DNA of 64,000 nt, taken from Lachnospiraceae bacterium. Lineage in GTDB: Bacteria > Bacillota > Clostridia > Lachnospirales > Lachnospiraceae. Under the pieces are notes generated by a model that was not told the DNA's origin, searched no databases, and saw only the letters and a program-made list of their open reading frames with translations. Positions 19,495 through 28,926 of this stretch are shown here, piece after piece. The stretch is from the NCBI GenBank assembly GCA_022794255.1, contig JAAWEL010000038.1:62001-126000 (forward strand). The letters run 5' to 3'. A program made the translations under genes and the position numbers. Positions within the stretch are counted from its first letter, which is position 1, and each line of letters opens with the position of its first letter.

Positions 19495-20581
19495 TTATGT
19501 GCTGGTTGGAAGCGGCCTTTATGCCGGAGTTTGGGCCAATGAGGCGAAAAAACGGGGAAGAAATTGCCTGGTGGTGGAAAAGAGGGACCATATTGGGGGC
19601 AATGTGTACTGTGAAGAAGTGGAAGGGATTCATGTACACCGGTATGGTGCCCATATTTTTCATACCAGCGACCGACAGGTGTGGGATTATGTCAATGGCC
19701 TGGCAGAGTTTAACCGCTACACCAACAGCCCGGTGGCCAATTACCGGGGTGAAATGTACAACATGCCCTTTAACATGAATACCTTCAGTAAGATGTGGGG
19801 GATCAGCACGCCTCAGGAGGCAAAGGCTATTATTGACAGGCAGAGAGAATCTATTTTTGGAGAACCTCAAAATTTGGAGGAGCAGGCCATCCGCCTGGTG
19901 GGAACGGACATCTACAAAAAGCTGGTTAAGGGCTACACCGAAAAGCAGTGGGGCCGGGAGTGCAAGGATTTGCCGGCGTTTATTATCAAACGGCTGCCAG
20001 TCCGTTTTACCTATGACAACAATTACTTTAATGATCTGTATCAGGGGATTCCTGTAGGTGGGTATAATGTGATTATTGACAAAATGTTTGAGGACTGTGA
20101 GATCCATACGGGAACCGATTATCTGGAGAATAAAGATTACTACGATAAGCTTGGAGAGCGAATTGTCTATACAGGGGCAATTGACGCTTATTTTCAGCAC
20201 CAGTTTGGCAGATTGGAATACCGGAGTCTGCGGTTTGAGACAGAGATTCTTAACACGGACAATTACCAGGGGGTTGCGGTGGTCAATTATACAGACCGGG
20301 AGACTCCCTATACACGGATCATAGAACATAAGCATTTTGAGTTTGGAACCCAGCCAAAGACCGTGATCACCAGGGAATATCCTGCTGATTGGAAAGAGGG
20401 AATGGAGGCCTACTACACGGTCAATGACGAGAAAAATCAGCAGCTTTACCAGAAGTATGCAGAGCTGGCAGACAAGGAGAAGCATGTGATTTTCGGCGGA
20501 AGGCTGGCAGAATATAAATATTATGACATGGACAAGGTGATTGCCTCTGCGTTGGGACGCATAAGAAAGTATGGCATGTAG
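19481..20581 (+). CDS. glf: UDP-galactopyranose mutase
   Basis: MKKYDYVLVGSGLYAGVWA; RDHIGGNVYCEEVEGIHVHRYGAHIFHT; YTEKQWGRE; EFGTQPKTVITREYPADW. Confidence 0.95.
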   Translation: MKKYDYVLVGSGLYAGVWANEAKKRGRNCLVVEKRDHIGGNVYCEEVEGIHVHRYGAHIFHTSDRQVWDYVNGLAEFNRYTNSPVANYRGEMYNMPFNMNTFSKMWGISTPQEAKAIIDRQRESIFGEPQNLEEQAIRLVGTDIYKKLVKGYTEKQWGRECKDLPAFIIKRLPVRFTYDNNYFNDLYQGIPVGGYNVIIDKMFEDCEIHTGTDYLENKDYYDKLGERIVYTGAIDAYFQHQFGRLEYRSLRFETEILNTDNYQGVAVVNYTDRETPYTRIIEHKHFEFGTQPKTVITREYPADWKEGMEAYYTVNDEKNQQLYQKYAELADKEKHVIFGGRLAEYKYYDMDKVIASALGRIRKYGM

Positions 20582-20590
20582 GAGGTTTTC

Positions 20591-22546
20591 ATGAACATTG
20601 TTTATGCATCCAATGAAAATTATGCCAGACATATGGCTGTATCCATGGTTTCTCTGTTTATCTCAAACAAAAAGGTTTTGGAGCTGCAGATATATGTGTT
20701 TTCCATGGGAATTGCCAGGGAGAGCAAGAAAGGCCTGGATGAAATGGCAGCCAGGTATGGCAGAACGATTCGGTGGGTGGAATTAGGGGATATCCGGAAG
20801 CGCTTTGATTTTGATGTGGATACTAGGGGTTTTGATATCAGTGCCATGGGACGGTTGTTTGTGGGCCGCCTTCTGCCAGAGAATGTACAAAGAGTTTTGT
20901 ACCTGGACTGTGACACAGTGATAGTCCGTTCTCTTGAGAGTCTGTGGAACAGGGAGCTGGAAGGGAAGATTTTGGGGGCAGTTATGGAACCTACCATCTA
21001 TGAGCCAGTGAAGCAGGAGATCGGCTTTGGCAGAGAGGATGCCTATGTCAATTCTGGTGTGCTGCTCATTGATCTGAAGCAATGGCGGGATACGGGAACA
21101 GAGGAGAAGCTTTTGGATTTTTACAGGCAAAGGGGCGGGAGCCTTTTTGCCTGTGATCAGGACACGATCAATGGAGCTTTGAAGGGCCAGATCTGTTTTT
21201 TGTCGCCCCGGTATAATTTTTTTACGAATTATCGGTATTTTTCTTACAAAGAGTTGGTCAGGTATTCCAGGGCTTACAGGGATGTGGGGAAAAAGGAGTT
21301 TTTGGAGGCCAGACAGCGGCCGGTCATTATCCACTATGCAGGAGATGAGCGGCCATGGATTGCAGGAAACAGAAATCACTACCGGAGAGCTTATGAAATG
21401 GCGCTGGCTATGACACCCTGGGCGGGGACAAAAAAGGAAAAGGGCAGGGAGCTTTACATGCTGGCCTACCATCTGATGAATTACGTGACGGTGGTCTGTC
21501 CTTTCATTCGCCGGATTATAAGCCGGAGTTTTGGGATGAAGGCAGTGGAGGCCAGGGGTAGCAGGAGAGAAGATAAGATCTGCAAAAAGGAAGAAAGGAT
21601 CCAGGTTCTTCTGGCTTCTTTTCAGGGCGCTTCTTATATCAGGGAGCAGCTTGATTCCATTCTTGGCCAGACTGTGCCGGACATCCAGATCCTTGTGTCA
21701 GATGACGGTTCCACAGACGGGACAAGGGAGATTTTAAAAAGATATGAAGAACAGTATCCTGGCCGGGTTGTGTGTCAACACCGGACGGAAGCTGGAGCAT
21801 ATGGGAACCGGGAGGGAAGGATTCCGGCGCCAGCTATGAATTTTTTCTGGCTGATGTCTCAGGCAGACGGGGATTATGTGCTGCTCAGCGACCAGGATGA
21901 TGTGTGGGATCTAAAAAAGGTGGAAAAACTTTTGGAAAAGATGAGGGAGATTGAGAAGGATGGCCTTCCGGCATTGGTGTTTTCCGATATGGAGGTGACG
22001 GACAGCCGTTTAGAGAAGATCAGTTCCAGCTTCTTTACCTACAGCCGTTGCAAACCCAGGCGGCTTTCCCTGGCAGAGCTTTTGGTGGAAAACCCTGTGA
22101 CCGGCGGTGCTCTCATGATGAACAGACCTCTGGTAGAGCTGGCATCCAGGATTCCCCAGGCCTGTTTTATGCATGACTGGTGGATTGCCTTGTGTGCGTC
22201 CTGCTTTGGAAGGATTGTTTGTGTACCAGAGCCCTTATCCCGCTACCGCCAGCACGGCGGCAATAGCCTGGGGGCCAGAAAAGCAGGAAGCCTAAAGGAC
22301 TTAAGAGAGAGACAAAGCAGGAAAATGCAGGTGGAGGATAATTACCACCGGATTTTTTGGCAGGCACAGGCTTTTTGGAAAATGTTTGGTAAAAAGTTAC
22401 AGCCAAGGGAACGGAAGATTCTCAAGGCCTTTTTGGCTTTGCCAGGCAGGACACCAGCAGGAAGGTTTTTAGGAATTTTAAAATATGGTTTTTATAAGAG
22501 CTCATGGTTTTATACTCTGGCTCAATGTTTTACCATGCCCCGGTGA
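20591..22546 (+). CDS. Two-domain glycosyltransferase: N-terminal GT8-like + C-terminal GT2 (rhamnosyltransferase-type)
   Basis: NIVYASNENYARHMAVSM...VLYLDCDTVIV (GT8, DxD) joined to IQVLLASFQGASYIREQLDSILGQT...LVSDDGSTDGT...LLSDQDDVW (GT2) in one 651 aa ORF. Confidence 0.88.
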   Translation: MNIVYASNENYARHMAVSMVSLFISNKKVLELQIYVFSMGIARESKKGLDEMAARYGRTIRWVELGDIRKRFDFDVDTRGFDISAMGRLFVGRLLPENVQRVLYLDCDTVIVRSLESLWNRELEGKILGAVMEPTIYEPVKQEIGFGREDAYVNSGVLLIDLKQWRDTGTEEKLLDFYRQRGGSLFACDQDTINGALKGQICFLSPRYNFFTNYRYFSYKELVRYSRAYRDVGKKEFLEARQRPVIIHYAGDERPWIAGNRNHYRRAYEMALAMTPWAGTKKEKGRELYMLAYHLMNYVTVVCPFIRRIISRSFGMKAVEARGSRREDKICKKEERIQVLLASFQGASYIREQLDSILGQTVPDIQILVSDDGSTDGTREILKRYEEQYPGRVVCQHRTEAGAYGNREGRIPAPAMNFFWLMSQADGDYVLLSDQDDVWDLKKVEKLLEKMREIEKDGLPALVFSDMEVTDSRLEKISSSFFTYSRCKPRRLSLAELLVENPVTGGALMMNRPLVELASRIPQACFMHDWWIALCASCFGRIVCVPEPLSRYRQHGGNSLGARKAGSLKDLRERQSRKMQVEDNYHRIFWQAQAFWKMFGKKLQPRERKILKAFLALPGRTPAGRFLGILKYGFYKSSWFYTLAQCFTMPR

Positions 22547-22611
22547 TATGGGACTTATGGGAGAAATATACTGGTAGGTGAAGCGTATTCTACAGAGAAA
22601 GAAGGGGACGT

Positions 22612-23523
22612 GTGAACAGGAGAAGAAAGAATCCTGCACCAATGAAAATCAACTGTGTCATATTAAACTACAATGATGCCGGGACCGTGGAGAGGCTGGT
22701 TTGCCAGATTCAGAACTATGCTTGCTTTTGCCGGATTGTTCTGGTGGACAATGCCTCTACCGATGATTCCCGGCAAAGACTGGAAAAGCTTAAAGGCCCC
22801 AGGATTGATTTGATCCGGGCTGAGAAAAACGGGGGCTATGGGGCAGGAAATAATCTGGGAGTCCGCTATGCAGTGGAGCACAATGGGGCAACCCATGTGG
22901 TGATTGCCAACCCGGATGTGTTGTTTACAGAAGGATGTATTCTTTCTCTGGCAGGGATTTTTGCCCGCTATCCTCAGGTGGGGATTGCTGCTGCGGCCAT
23001 GAAGGACAAGAATTATAAGCAGTTTGGCAACGGGTGGAGAAGTCACGGCTTTATAGGACAGCTTTTGTCCATGGGACCGGTCAGCAGAAGACTGTTTCAT
23101 AATATCCTTGAATATCCCCAATGGTCTTTTAAGGGGGAAAAGGCTGTGTATGTGGATGCGGTTCACGGTTCCATGCTGATGGTAGACGGGGAAGCGTTTC
23201 TTGATTGTGGCGGATATGATGAGGATATTTTTTTGTACCAGGAGGAGATGGTGTTAGCCAGCAGAATGAAGGTGATGGGCCGCCGCACGGTTCTCCTTTT
23301 GACAGAATCCTATTGTCATGATCACTCGGTCTCCATCAGCAAGTCCATCAAAGAGGAGTTGGAAAGGCAGAGGATCCGGGAACAGAGCACCCTCTATTAT
23401 ATGAAACATTATCTGTTTATCAATTCATTGCAGGAATGGATCGCAAGGCTGTGGTTTATGGGGATCCGTATGGAAATAAGACTGTTTCGGACCATACAAA
23501 AAAGTATAAGGAAAAAGAAATAA
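22612..23523 (+). CDS. Glycosyltransferase family 2 (rhamnosyltransferase-like)
   Basis: VILNYNDAGTVERLV...VLVDNASTDDS...NGGYGAGNNLGVRYA...NPDV; GTG at 22612 or ATG at 22642. Confidence 0.88.
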   Translation: MNRRRKNPAPMKINCVILNYNDAGTVERLVCQIQNYACFCRIVLVDNASTDDSRQRLEKLKGPRIDLIRAEKNGGYGAGNNLGVRYAVEHNGATHVVIANPDVLFTEGCILSLAGIFARYPQVGIAAAAMKDKNYKQFGNGWRSHGFIGQLLSMGPVSRRLFHNILEYPQWSFKGEKAVYVDAVHGSMLMVDGEAFLDCGGYDEDIFLYQEEMVLASRMKVMGRRTVLLLTESYCHDHSVSISKSIKEELERQRIREQSTLYYMKHYLFINSLQEWIARLWFMGIRMEIRLFRTIQKSIRKKK

Positions 23524-23533
23524 AAGGATTCAA

Positions 23534-23581
23534 AAAGGGGCGCTGCAAAAAGCCTGTTTCAGCTTTTTGCAGCGCCCCTTT
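23534..23581. terminator. Rho-independent terminator (convergent genes)
   Basis: 20-bp perfect inverted repeat AAAGGGGCGCTGCAAAAAGC / GCTTTTTGCAGCGCCCCTTT, 8-nt loop. Confidence 0.9.
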
Positions 23582-23601
23582 GGAATGGCGGATAAAATGA
23601 T

Positions 23602-25296
23602 TTAATATCCGAATTTGGCCAGAATGCTGGCTGTGGCCTGTGCTTTTTGCTCTTCTGTAATATTAGGGTCTGTGGGATCCCAGGTCTGCTCAAAGGGGAT
23701 CTCTGCCGCAATGGTGGGACGCTCATAGGGGCCTGGAATCTGGCTGTTGTAAACCTCCACCGTGGTGCCTAAGGGGCAGTGATCATAGATCCACTTAGAA
23801 TCTGCTGTGGTGAGCCGGATGCATCCTGCAGAACGTGCCACGCCCATGTGATTGTAGGTACTGGCCCATACGGAGAAGGGATTTGGCGCATCATAAATAA
23901 TGGAATGCATCAGGATGGGGAGTCCGGATCCAAGGCGGGTTGCATACTGGGTATACAAATCGTGGATCATCAGACGCCAGCGATATTTCTCCGGAGTCTT
24001 GAAAGTACCTAAGGGGGTGTCATCGCCGCAGGAGGTCAAAAAGGACTTCAGGGGGATAATATAGCCATTGCCCTCATCCTGAACAAAAATGGTCATACAG
24101 TTCATCTCTTTGTTGATGCGGATCAGGAACGGTCCCTGAGCTCCGATAATCGGCTCTAAGTCAGTAACTAGCTTTCCTTCCTCATCAAAATAATACTTAT
24201 AGCCATCGATATAATGCCATCCTGTAACCGGATAGGAATCGTTGAAGTAATAGCGCTGTCCGCCAACCCATCCCCATCCTGTAAAGTTGGAGCCGTCCCC
24301 GTGGATATAACGCAGGCTGCCGTCTATGTACTGAATACCATCTGCGTGGGCGGAAACTAAGGCAGAATCATCAACCGTAATATTGGGAGCATCATCCTTG
24401 CGGAAAAATGCCATGCGGAAACCACCCATATAAAGGCCTTGATTCATGGCTCCGGCAGAAAGGCCGTTCCTGGCCCACCCGGTTTCCCTGCCGTCACTGA
24501 GACGGGTAGTATAGTAGAGATCATAATCATTGCTGACAGGACCGCTGAACCGGAGCTGAATAGCCTCAATGGGGGCATGATCTGCAGGAATGGGAGTCTG
24601 CTGTCCGTTCATGACCCATCTGGTCCAGCCATTTGTGGAGGTGTAGGCCCGATAATGGATATTGCCGATAATCTGCTCCACAAAGATAGAGATGGAGTAG
24701 AATGGACGCCCATCCACATCACACCACTGATCATTGACAAAGGGCTGAGACCATGCTGCTGCATCGCAGGGAAGAACCGTGGCCTGAAGCCGGGGCTCCC
24801 GCTTTGGAACGGCCATAGGATGTCCTTCGGGAAGGGCGCCCTCTGCATTTTCCCGGGCTTCCTCCTCGGTCACGGGTACCAGTTCGGGATCCGCTTCCTG
24901 ACCGGATGTCTCTCCACTGGTAGGATCTGCAGGAGGAGCATCTTCGCTGGCAGAAGGGGTGCCGGAGCCATCGTCCGGTCTGGCTGTCTGGCCGCTTTGA
25001 TTGGGAGTGTCGCTCTGACTGCCTTGATCCGGGCCGGCAGCCTGTCCCTGCCCCACGGTGATAGTCTGAGAGCCTGTGCCGGAATTGCCGGAAGGACCTG
25101 CTGCTTCTGAAGCACGGGAGCTGCCTGCCAAGATCGTCTGGGAACTCTGTTCCTCTCCGGTGGAACCTGATTCTGTGCTTGAAGCCTGAAACGGAGAGAC
25201 AGGCTCATTTTGAGTTGCATGTGCAGCGAATGTCAGGTTCGCTATAAGGATCCCGGCAAGAAGCGCGGTCCGCCGGAATTTTAAATGTCGGTTCAT
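23602..25296 (-). CDS. L,D-transpeptidase (YkuD) with cell-wall-binding repeats and Ser/Gly/Pro-rich linker
   Basis: MHSIIYDAP...NHMGVARSAGCIRLTTADSKWIYDHC; RYYFNDSYPVTGWHYIDGYKYYFDEEGKL repeats; signal peptide from ATG 25296. Confidence 0.9.
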   Translation of the reverse strand: MNRHLKFRRTALLAGILIANLTFAAHATQNEPVSPFQASSTESGSTGEEQSSQTILAGSSRASEAAGPSGNSGTGSQTITVGQGQAAGPDQGSQSDTPNQSGQTARPDDGSGTPSASEDAPPADPTSGETSGQEADPELVPVTEEEARENAEGALPEGHPMAVPKREPRLQATVLPCDAAAWSQPFVNDQWCDVDGRPFYSISIFVEQIIGNIHYRAYTSTNGWTRWVMNGQQTPIPADHAPIEAIQLRFSGPVSNDYDLYYTTRLSDGRETGWARNGLSAGAMNQGLYMGGFRMAFFRKDDAPNITVDDSALVSAHADGIQYIDGSLRYIHGDGSNFTGWGWVGGQRYYFNDSYPVTGWHYIDGYKYYFDEEGKLVTDLEPIIGAQGPFLIRINKEMNCMTIFVQDEGNGYIIPLKSFLTSCGDDTPLGTFKTPEKYRWRLMIHDLYTQYATRLGSGLPILMHSIIYDAPNPFSVWASTYNHMGVARSAGCIRLTTADSKWIYDHCPLGTTVEVYNSQIPGPYERPTIAAEIPFEQTWDPTDPNITEEQKAQATASILAKFGY

Positions 25297-25463
25297 GGGT
25301 AGTAACCTCCTGTTGTTTACGTTATAGTATCTATAATCTACCACATTTAAGGGAAAAATACCATATAGGATTTACAATTCCTGCCGGATATTGTAAAATG
25401 AAAGCTATTGGTAAGGAAAAAGTAAGCTTTTAAATCTGGAAAGAGAAACTGACAGGAGATAGA

Positions 25464-26453
25464 ATGGAGCTTGAAAAGCAAAGAGAAATCATGGTCAGCA
25501 TTTGCTGTATCACTTATAATCAGGAGTCTTATATCCGGGATGCATTGGAAGGTTTCATAAGCCAGCAGACCTCCTTTCCCTATGAAGTGCTGATTCACGA
25601 TGATGCTTCCACAGACGGCACGGCAGATATTATCCGGGAGTATGCCAACCGGTACCCGAAAGAGATCCGGCCGATTCTTCAGACAGAGAATCAGTATGCA
25701 AAAGGGCTTTATAATGTCAGTGGCACCTACAATTTTCCCCGGGCCAGAGGACGGTATATAGCTATGTGCGAGGGAGATGACTATTGGACGGATCCTCATA
25801 AGCTTCAACGTCAGGTGGATTTCATGGAGAAAAATCCAGAATGTTCTCTGGTGTTTCACAGCGCCCGGATTGAGGTTTTGGGCCGGGCTTTTACCGAGCA
25901 CAGGATGCGGCCTTTTAAGAAAAGCAAAAAGCTGATGCCTGAGGAAATTATTGATAAGACTTGCGGTTATCCCACCGCTTCCCTGCTATTTCGGACCAGC
26001 ATGGTAAAAGAGTTGCCGGATTTTTATGTTCATGCTCCTCTGGCAGATGTTCCTCTGCAGCTGATGGCGGCTGCTAGGGGTTGGGCTTACTATATGGACC
26101 GTCCTATGTGCGTATACCGTCTGGGTGGCGCGGCCTCCTGGACAACTTATATGAAGCAGGGAGATTATGAGAGAAAGCAGGAGCAATACTATCATCAGAT
26201 GAAGGCGATGTATCAGGGGTTTGACAAGGCAACAAAAGGGCGGTTTCACAAGGAGGCAAAAAGAGCAGCAGCCAGGATCCGTTTCCTTACACAGGTAAAT
26301 ACCAAACAATATGACAAGGTGCTGGACAGAAAGAACCGCCGTTTTTACAGGGAACTGAATCTCCGAACCCGGTTTTTTATCCGGTTTGAAACAGCAGCAC
26401 CAGGACTTTATAAGTTGGCGCTGGGGCTTTACCATTCAAGGAGCGTGTTGTGA
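25464..26453 (+). CDS. Glycosyltransferase family 2
   Basis: MVSICCITYNQESYIRDALEGFISQQT..EVLIHDDASTDGTADI..CEGDDYWTDP. Confidence 0.9.
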   Translation: MELEKQREIMVSICCITYNQESYIRDALEGFISQQTSFPYEVLIHDDASTDGTADIIREYANRYPKEIRPILQTENQYAKGLYNVSGTYNFPRARGRYIAMCEGDDYWTDPHKLQRQVDFMEKNPECSLVFHSARIEVLGRAFTEHRMRPFKKSKKLMPEEIIDKTCGYPTASLLFRTSMVKELPDFYVHAPLADVPLQLMAAARGWAYYMDRPMCVYRLGGAASWTTYMKQGDYERKQEQYYHQMKAMYQGFDKATKGRFHKEAKRAAARIRFLTQVNTKQYDKVLDRKNRRFYRELNLRTRFFIRFETAAPGLYKLALGLYHSRSVL

Positions 26454-27916
26454 CTGAGACAGAGATGAAGAAAAAGGTAGTCGGGGGGCTTTTCTGGAAG
26501 CTTTTGGAAAATGGCGGGGCCCAGGGAATCCAGTTTGTCATTGCGGTGATCCTGGCGCGGCTTTTAACTCCGGCTGAGTATGGGGTGGTAGGACTCATTA
26601 TGATCTTTATCACCATAGCCAATGTGTTTGTACAAAGTGGATTTGGCACAGCTTTGGTGCAGAAAAAGCAGGCGGATGAGGCAGACTTCTCATCGGTCTG
26701 CTATTTTGAACTGATCCTGGCCCTGGTTATGTACGGGCTTTTGTATTTTTTTGCCCCTTCTATTGCGTCCTACTACGGGATCGGGGAGCTGAAAGAGATT
26801 GTGCGGGTGCTGGCGGTGGTTTTGTTTCCGGGGGCGGTGATTTCTGTGCAGACAGCTTACGTATCCCGGAAGCTGGAATTTCGGGGGCTTTTTCTCTCAA
26901 CGCTGGCTGCCTCGGTGGTTGCCGGTGGGATCAGCATCTGGATGGCCTGGGAGGGCTATGGAGTTTGGGCTATGGTAGGTCAGCAGGTGATCTATTATTT
27001 TGCCCTGATGTTAGTGCTCTTTCTTTCCGTATCCTGGCGGCCGGCATTTGTCTGGTCCCTGGCGTGCATAAAAGAGATGCTTGCTTTTGGATGGAAGCTT
27101 TTATGTGCTTCGCTTCTGGACACGGTTTTTAACAATCTCTACGGCCTTTTTATAGGAAAAATATATAATGAAGAAGTGATGGGGAGCTATAGCCGGGGAG
27201 AGCAATTTCCCAAATTGATTGCTTCCAACCTGGGAGCAGCTATTCAGGCAGTGCTTTTGCCGGCTTTTTCCTCTAAGCAGGAGGACGTGGCTTATGTACG
27301 CCGGATGGTGCGGCGCTCTATCCGTTTAAGCTCTTTTGTTACCCTTCCCATGCTGCTGGGATTGTTTGCTGTGGCAGACACCCTGGTTCAGGCTCTTTTG
27401 GGAGAAAAGTGGCTGATCTGTGTGCCTTTTCTCAGGATCATGTGCATTTCCTACTGCTTCTGGCCCATCCATATCACCAATCTTCAGGCAATCAATGCCA
27501 TGGGGCGCAGCGATATTTTTCTGAAGCTGGAGCTGGTGAAAAAGGTACTCAGCCTGGCGGCTCTGGTCATTGGCATGTACTTTTCTGTGTATGGTATGGT
27601 GGCTATAAAGGCAGTGCAGGACTTTCTCTGCACCTTTGTCAATGGGGCGCCAAACCGAAAGCTATTGGGATACAGTATCTGGAATCAGTGGATGGATGTG
27701 ATGCCATCGGCTCTTCTCTCGGCCATTATGTGTGCAGGAGTAATGGCTCTTGGTAACTTTTTGGGGGAGATAAATCCAGCCTTAAAGCTTCTTTTGCAGG
27801 TTATCTGGGGGGTGGGACTTTACGGAATACTGGCCTGGCTTGCAAGGATGGAGAGTTTTTGTTATCTGATGGCAATGGTTAAGGAAAGGCTGGGAGATAA
27901 AAGCCTTGGGAGGTAA
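26450..27916 (+). CDS. Polysaccharide flippase (Wzx-like, MOP superfamily)
   Basis: GGLFWKLLENGGAQGIQFVIAVILARLLTPAEYGVVGLIMIF; GTG start overlapping upstream stop (GTGA). Confidence 0.9.
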   Translation: MTETEMKKKVVGGLFWKLLENGGAQGIQFVIAVILARLLTPAEYGVVGLIMIFITIANVFVQSGFGTALVQKKQADEADFSSVCYFELILALVMYGLLYFFAPSIASYYGIGELKEIVRVLAVVLFPGAVISVQTAYVSRKLEFRGLFLSTLAASVVAGGISIWMAWEGYGVWAMVGQQVIYYFALMLVLFLSVSWRPAFVWSLACIKEMLAFGWKLLCASLLDTVFNNLYGLFIGKIYNEEVMGSYSRGEQFPKLIASNLGAAIQAVLLPAFSSKQEDVAYVRRMVRRSIRLSSFVTLPMLLGLFAVADTLVQALLGEKWLICVPFLRIMCISYCFWPIHITNLQAINAMGRSDIFLKLELVKKVLSLAALVIGMYFSVYGMVAIKAVQDFLCTFVNGAPNRKLLGYSIWNQWMDVMPSALLSAIMCAGVMALGNFLGEINPALKLLLQVIWGVGLYGILAWLARMESFCYLMAMVKERLGDKSLGR

Positions 27917-27918
27917 AA

Positions 27919-28926
27919 ATGAGAAAGACAGTGCTTGTGACTGCCATCGGCTCCTTTTCAGCGGCGGCAGTGATTGGAAGATATAAGGAGGAAGGGTACC
28001 GGGTTCTGGGATGTGATATTTATCCGCCAGAGTGGATTGTGGCCTCAGAGGAGGTGGACCGGTTCTATCAGGCGCCTCTGGCCACGGACAGGCCAGCATA
28101 TGAGGCATTTTTAAGGAAGGTCTGTGAGGAAAATGAGGTGGAATTTCTGGTGCCGCTGACGGATGTAGAGATAGATGCCCTTCAGGAATGGCGGCAGGAG
28201 GCGGAGGCACTGGGGGTTATTTTATGTATTTCCGGAAAAGATACCATTGAGCTTTGCAGAGATAAGGGGAAGCTGGAGCATTTTCTGGCGCCTTTAAAGG
28301 TGTGTCGGACGATTCCGGGGCAAAGCCTTCGCAGGATCATAGAAAGGGAGGCAGACAAAGGGTATGAGTTTTTGGAGTATCCGCTGGTGTTAAAGCCCAG
28401 GAATGGAAGGAGCAGTCAGGGGCTGATGCGGATAGAAGATGCCCGCCAGATGAGAATGGCAGCAGAATGGTACCGGAAACAGGCAGGGGATTATCTGGTG
28501 CAGCCGGAGATTCCGGGGATCATAGTTACAGTGGACGTAGTGAGGGACCCAGTGACAGAAACTACAGTCAGCCTGCCCCGGAGAGAACACTTAAGGACAC
28601 CGAACGGGGCAGGCACTTCGGTGTACGTGTTTGAAGATGAGAAGCTTCAGGATCAATGCAGGGCTATTGCCCAGGTTCTTGATATCCGGGGATGCGTAAA
28701 TTTTGAATTTGTGGAAAAGCAGGAGAGGGAGTGGTATTTTCTGGAATGTAACCCCCGTTTTTCTGGTGGTGTGGCCTTCTCTTGTATGGCTGGGTATGAT
28801 ATGCCGGGGAATCATCTCTCCTGCTTTATGGGGAGAGGGATCGATCCTTTGGGAGAGATTTCCGGACAGTATCTGGTGAAGCGTTATGAGGAATACCGAA
28901 TGGGGCAAAAAGGGGGACAGGTATGA
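27919..28926 (+). CDS. ATP-grasp protein (carbamoyl-phosphate-synthase-like)
   Basis: VTAIGSFSAAAVIGRYKEEGYRVLGCDIYP; LVLKPRNGRSSQG; EFVEKQEREWYFLECNPRFSGGVAFS. Confidence 0.85.
   Translation: MRKTVLVTAIGSFSAAAVIGRYKEEGYRVLGCDIYPPEWIVASEEVDRFYQAPLATDRPAYEAFLRKVCEENEVEFLVPLTDVEIDALQEWRQEAEALGVILCISGKDTIELCRDKGKLEHFLAPLKVCRTIPGQSLRRIIEREADKGYEFLEYPLVLKPRNGRSSQGLMRIEDARQMRMAAEWYRKQAGDYLVQPEIPGIIVTVDVVRDPVTETTVSLPRREHLRTPNGAGTSVYVFEDEKLQDQCRAIAQVLDIRGCVNFEFVEKQEREWYFLECNPRFSGGVAFSCMAGYDMPGNHLSCFMGRGIDPLGEISGQYLVKRYEEYRMGQKGGQV

Noticed and set aside
19292-20632. 446 aa minus-strand ORF
   Set aside because: Exactly antisense to glf, which has full family motifs; low-complexity His/Ile/Leu-rich shadow translation.
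24439-25110. 223 aa plus-strand ORF
   Set aside because: Antisense to the L,D-transpeptidase Ser/Gly/Pro linker; composition artefact.
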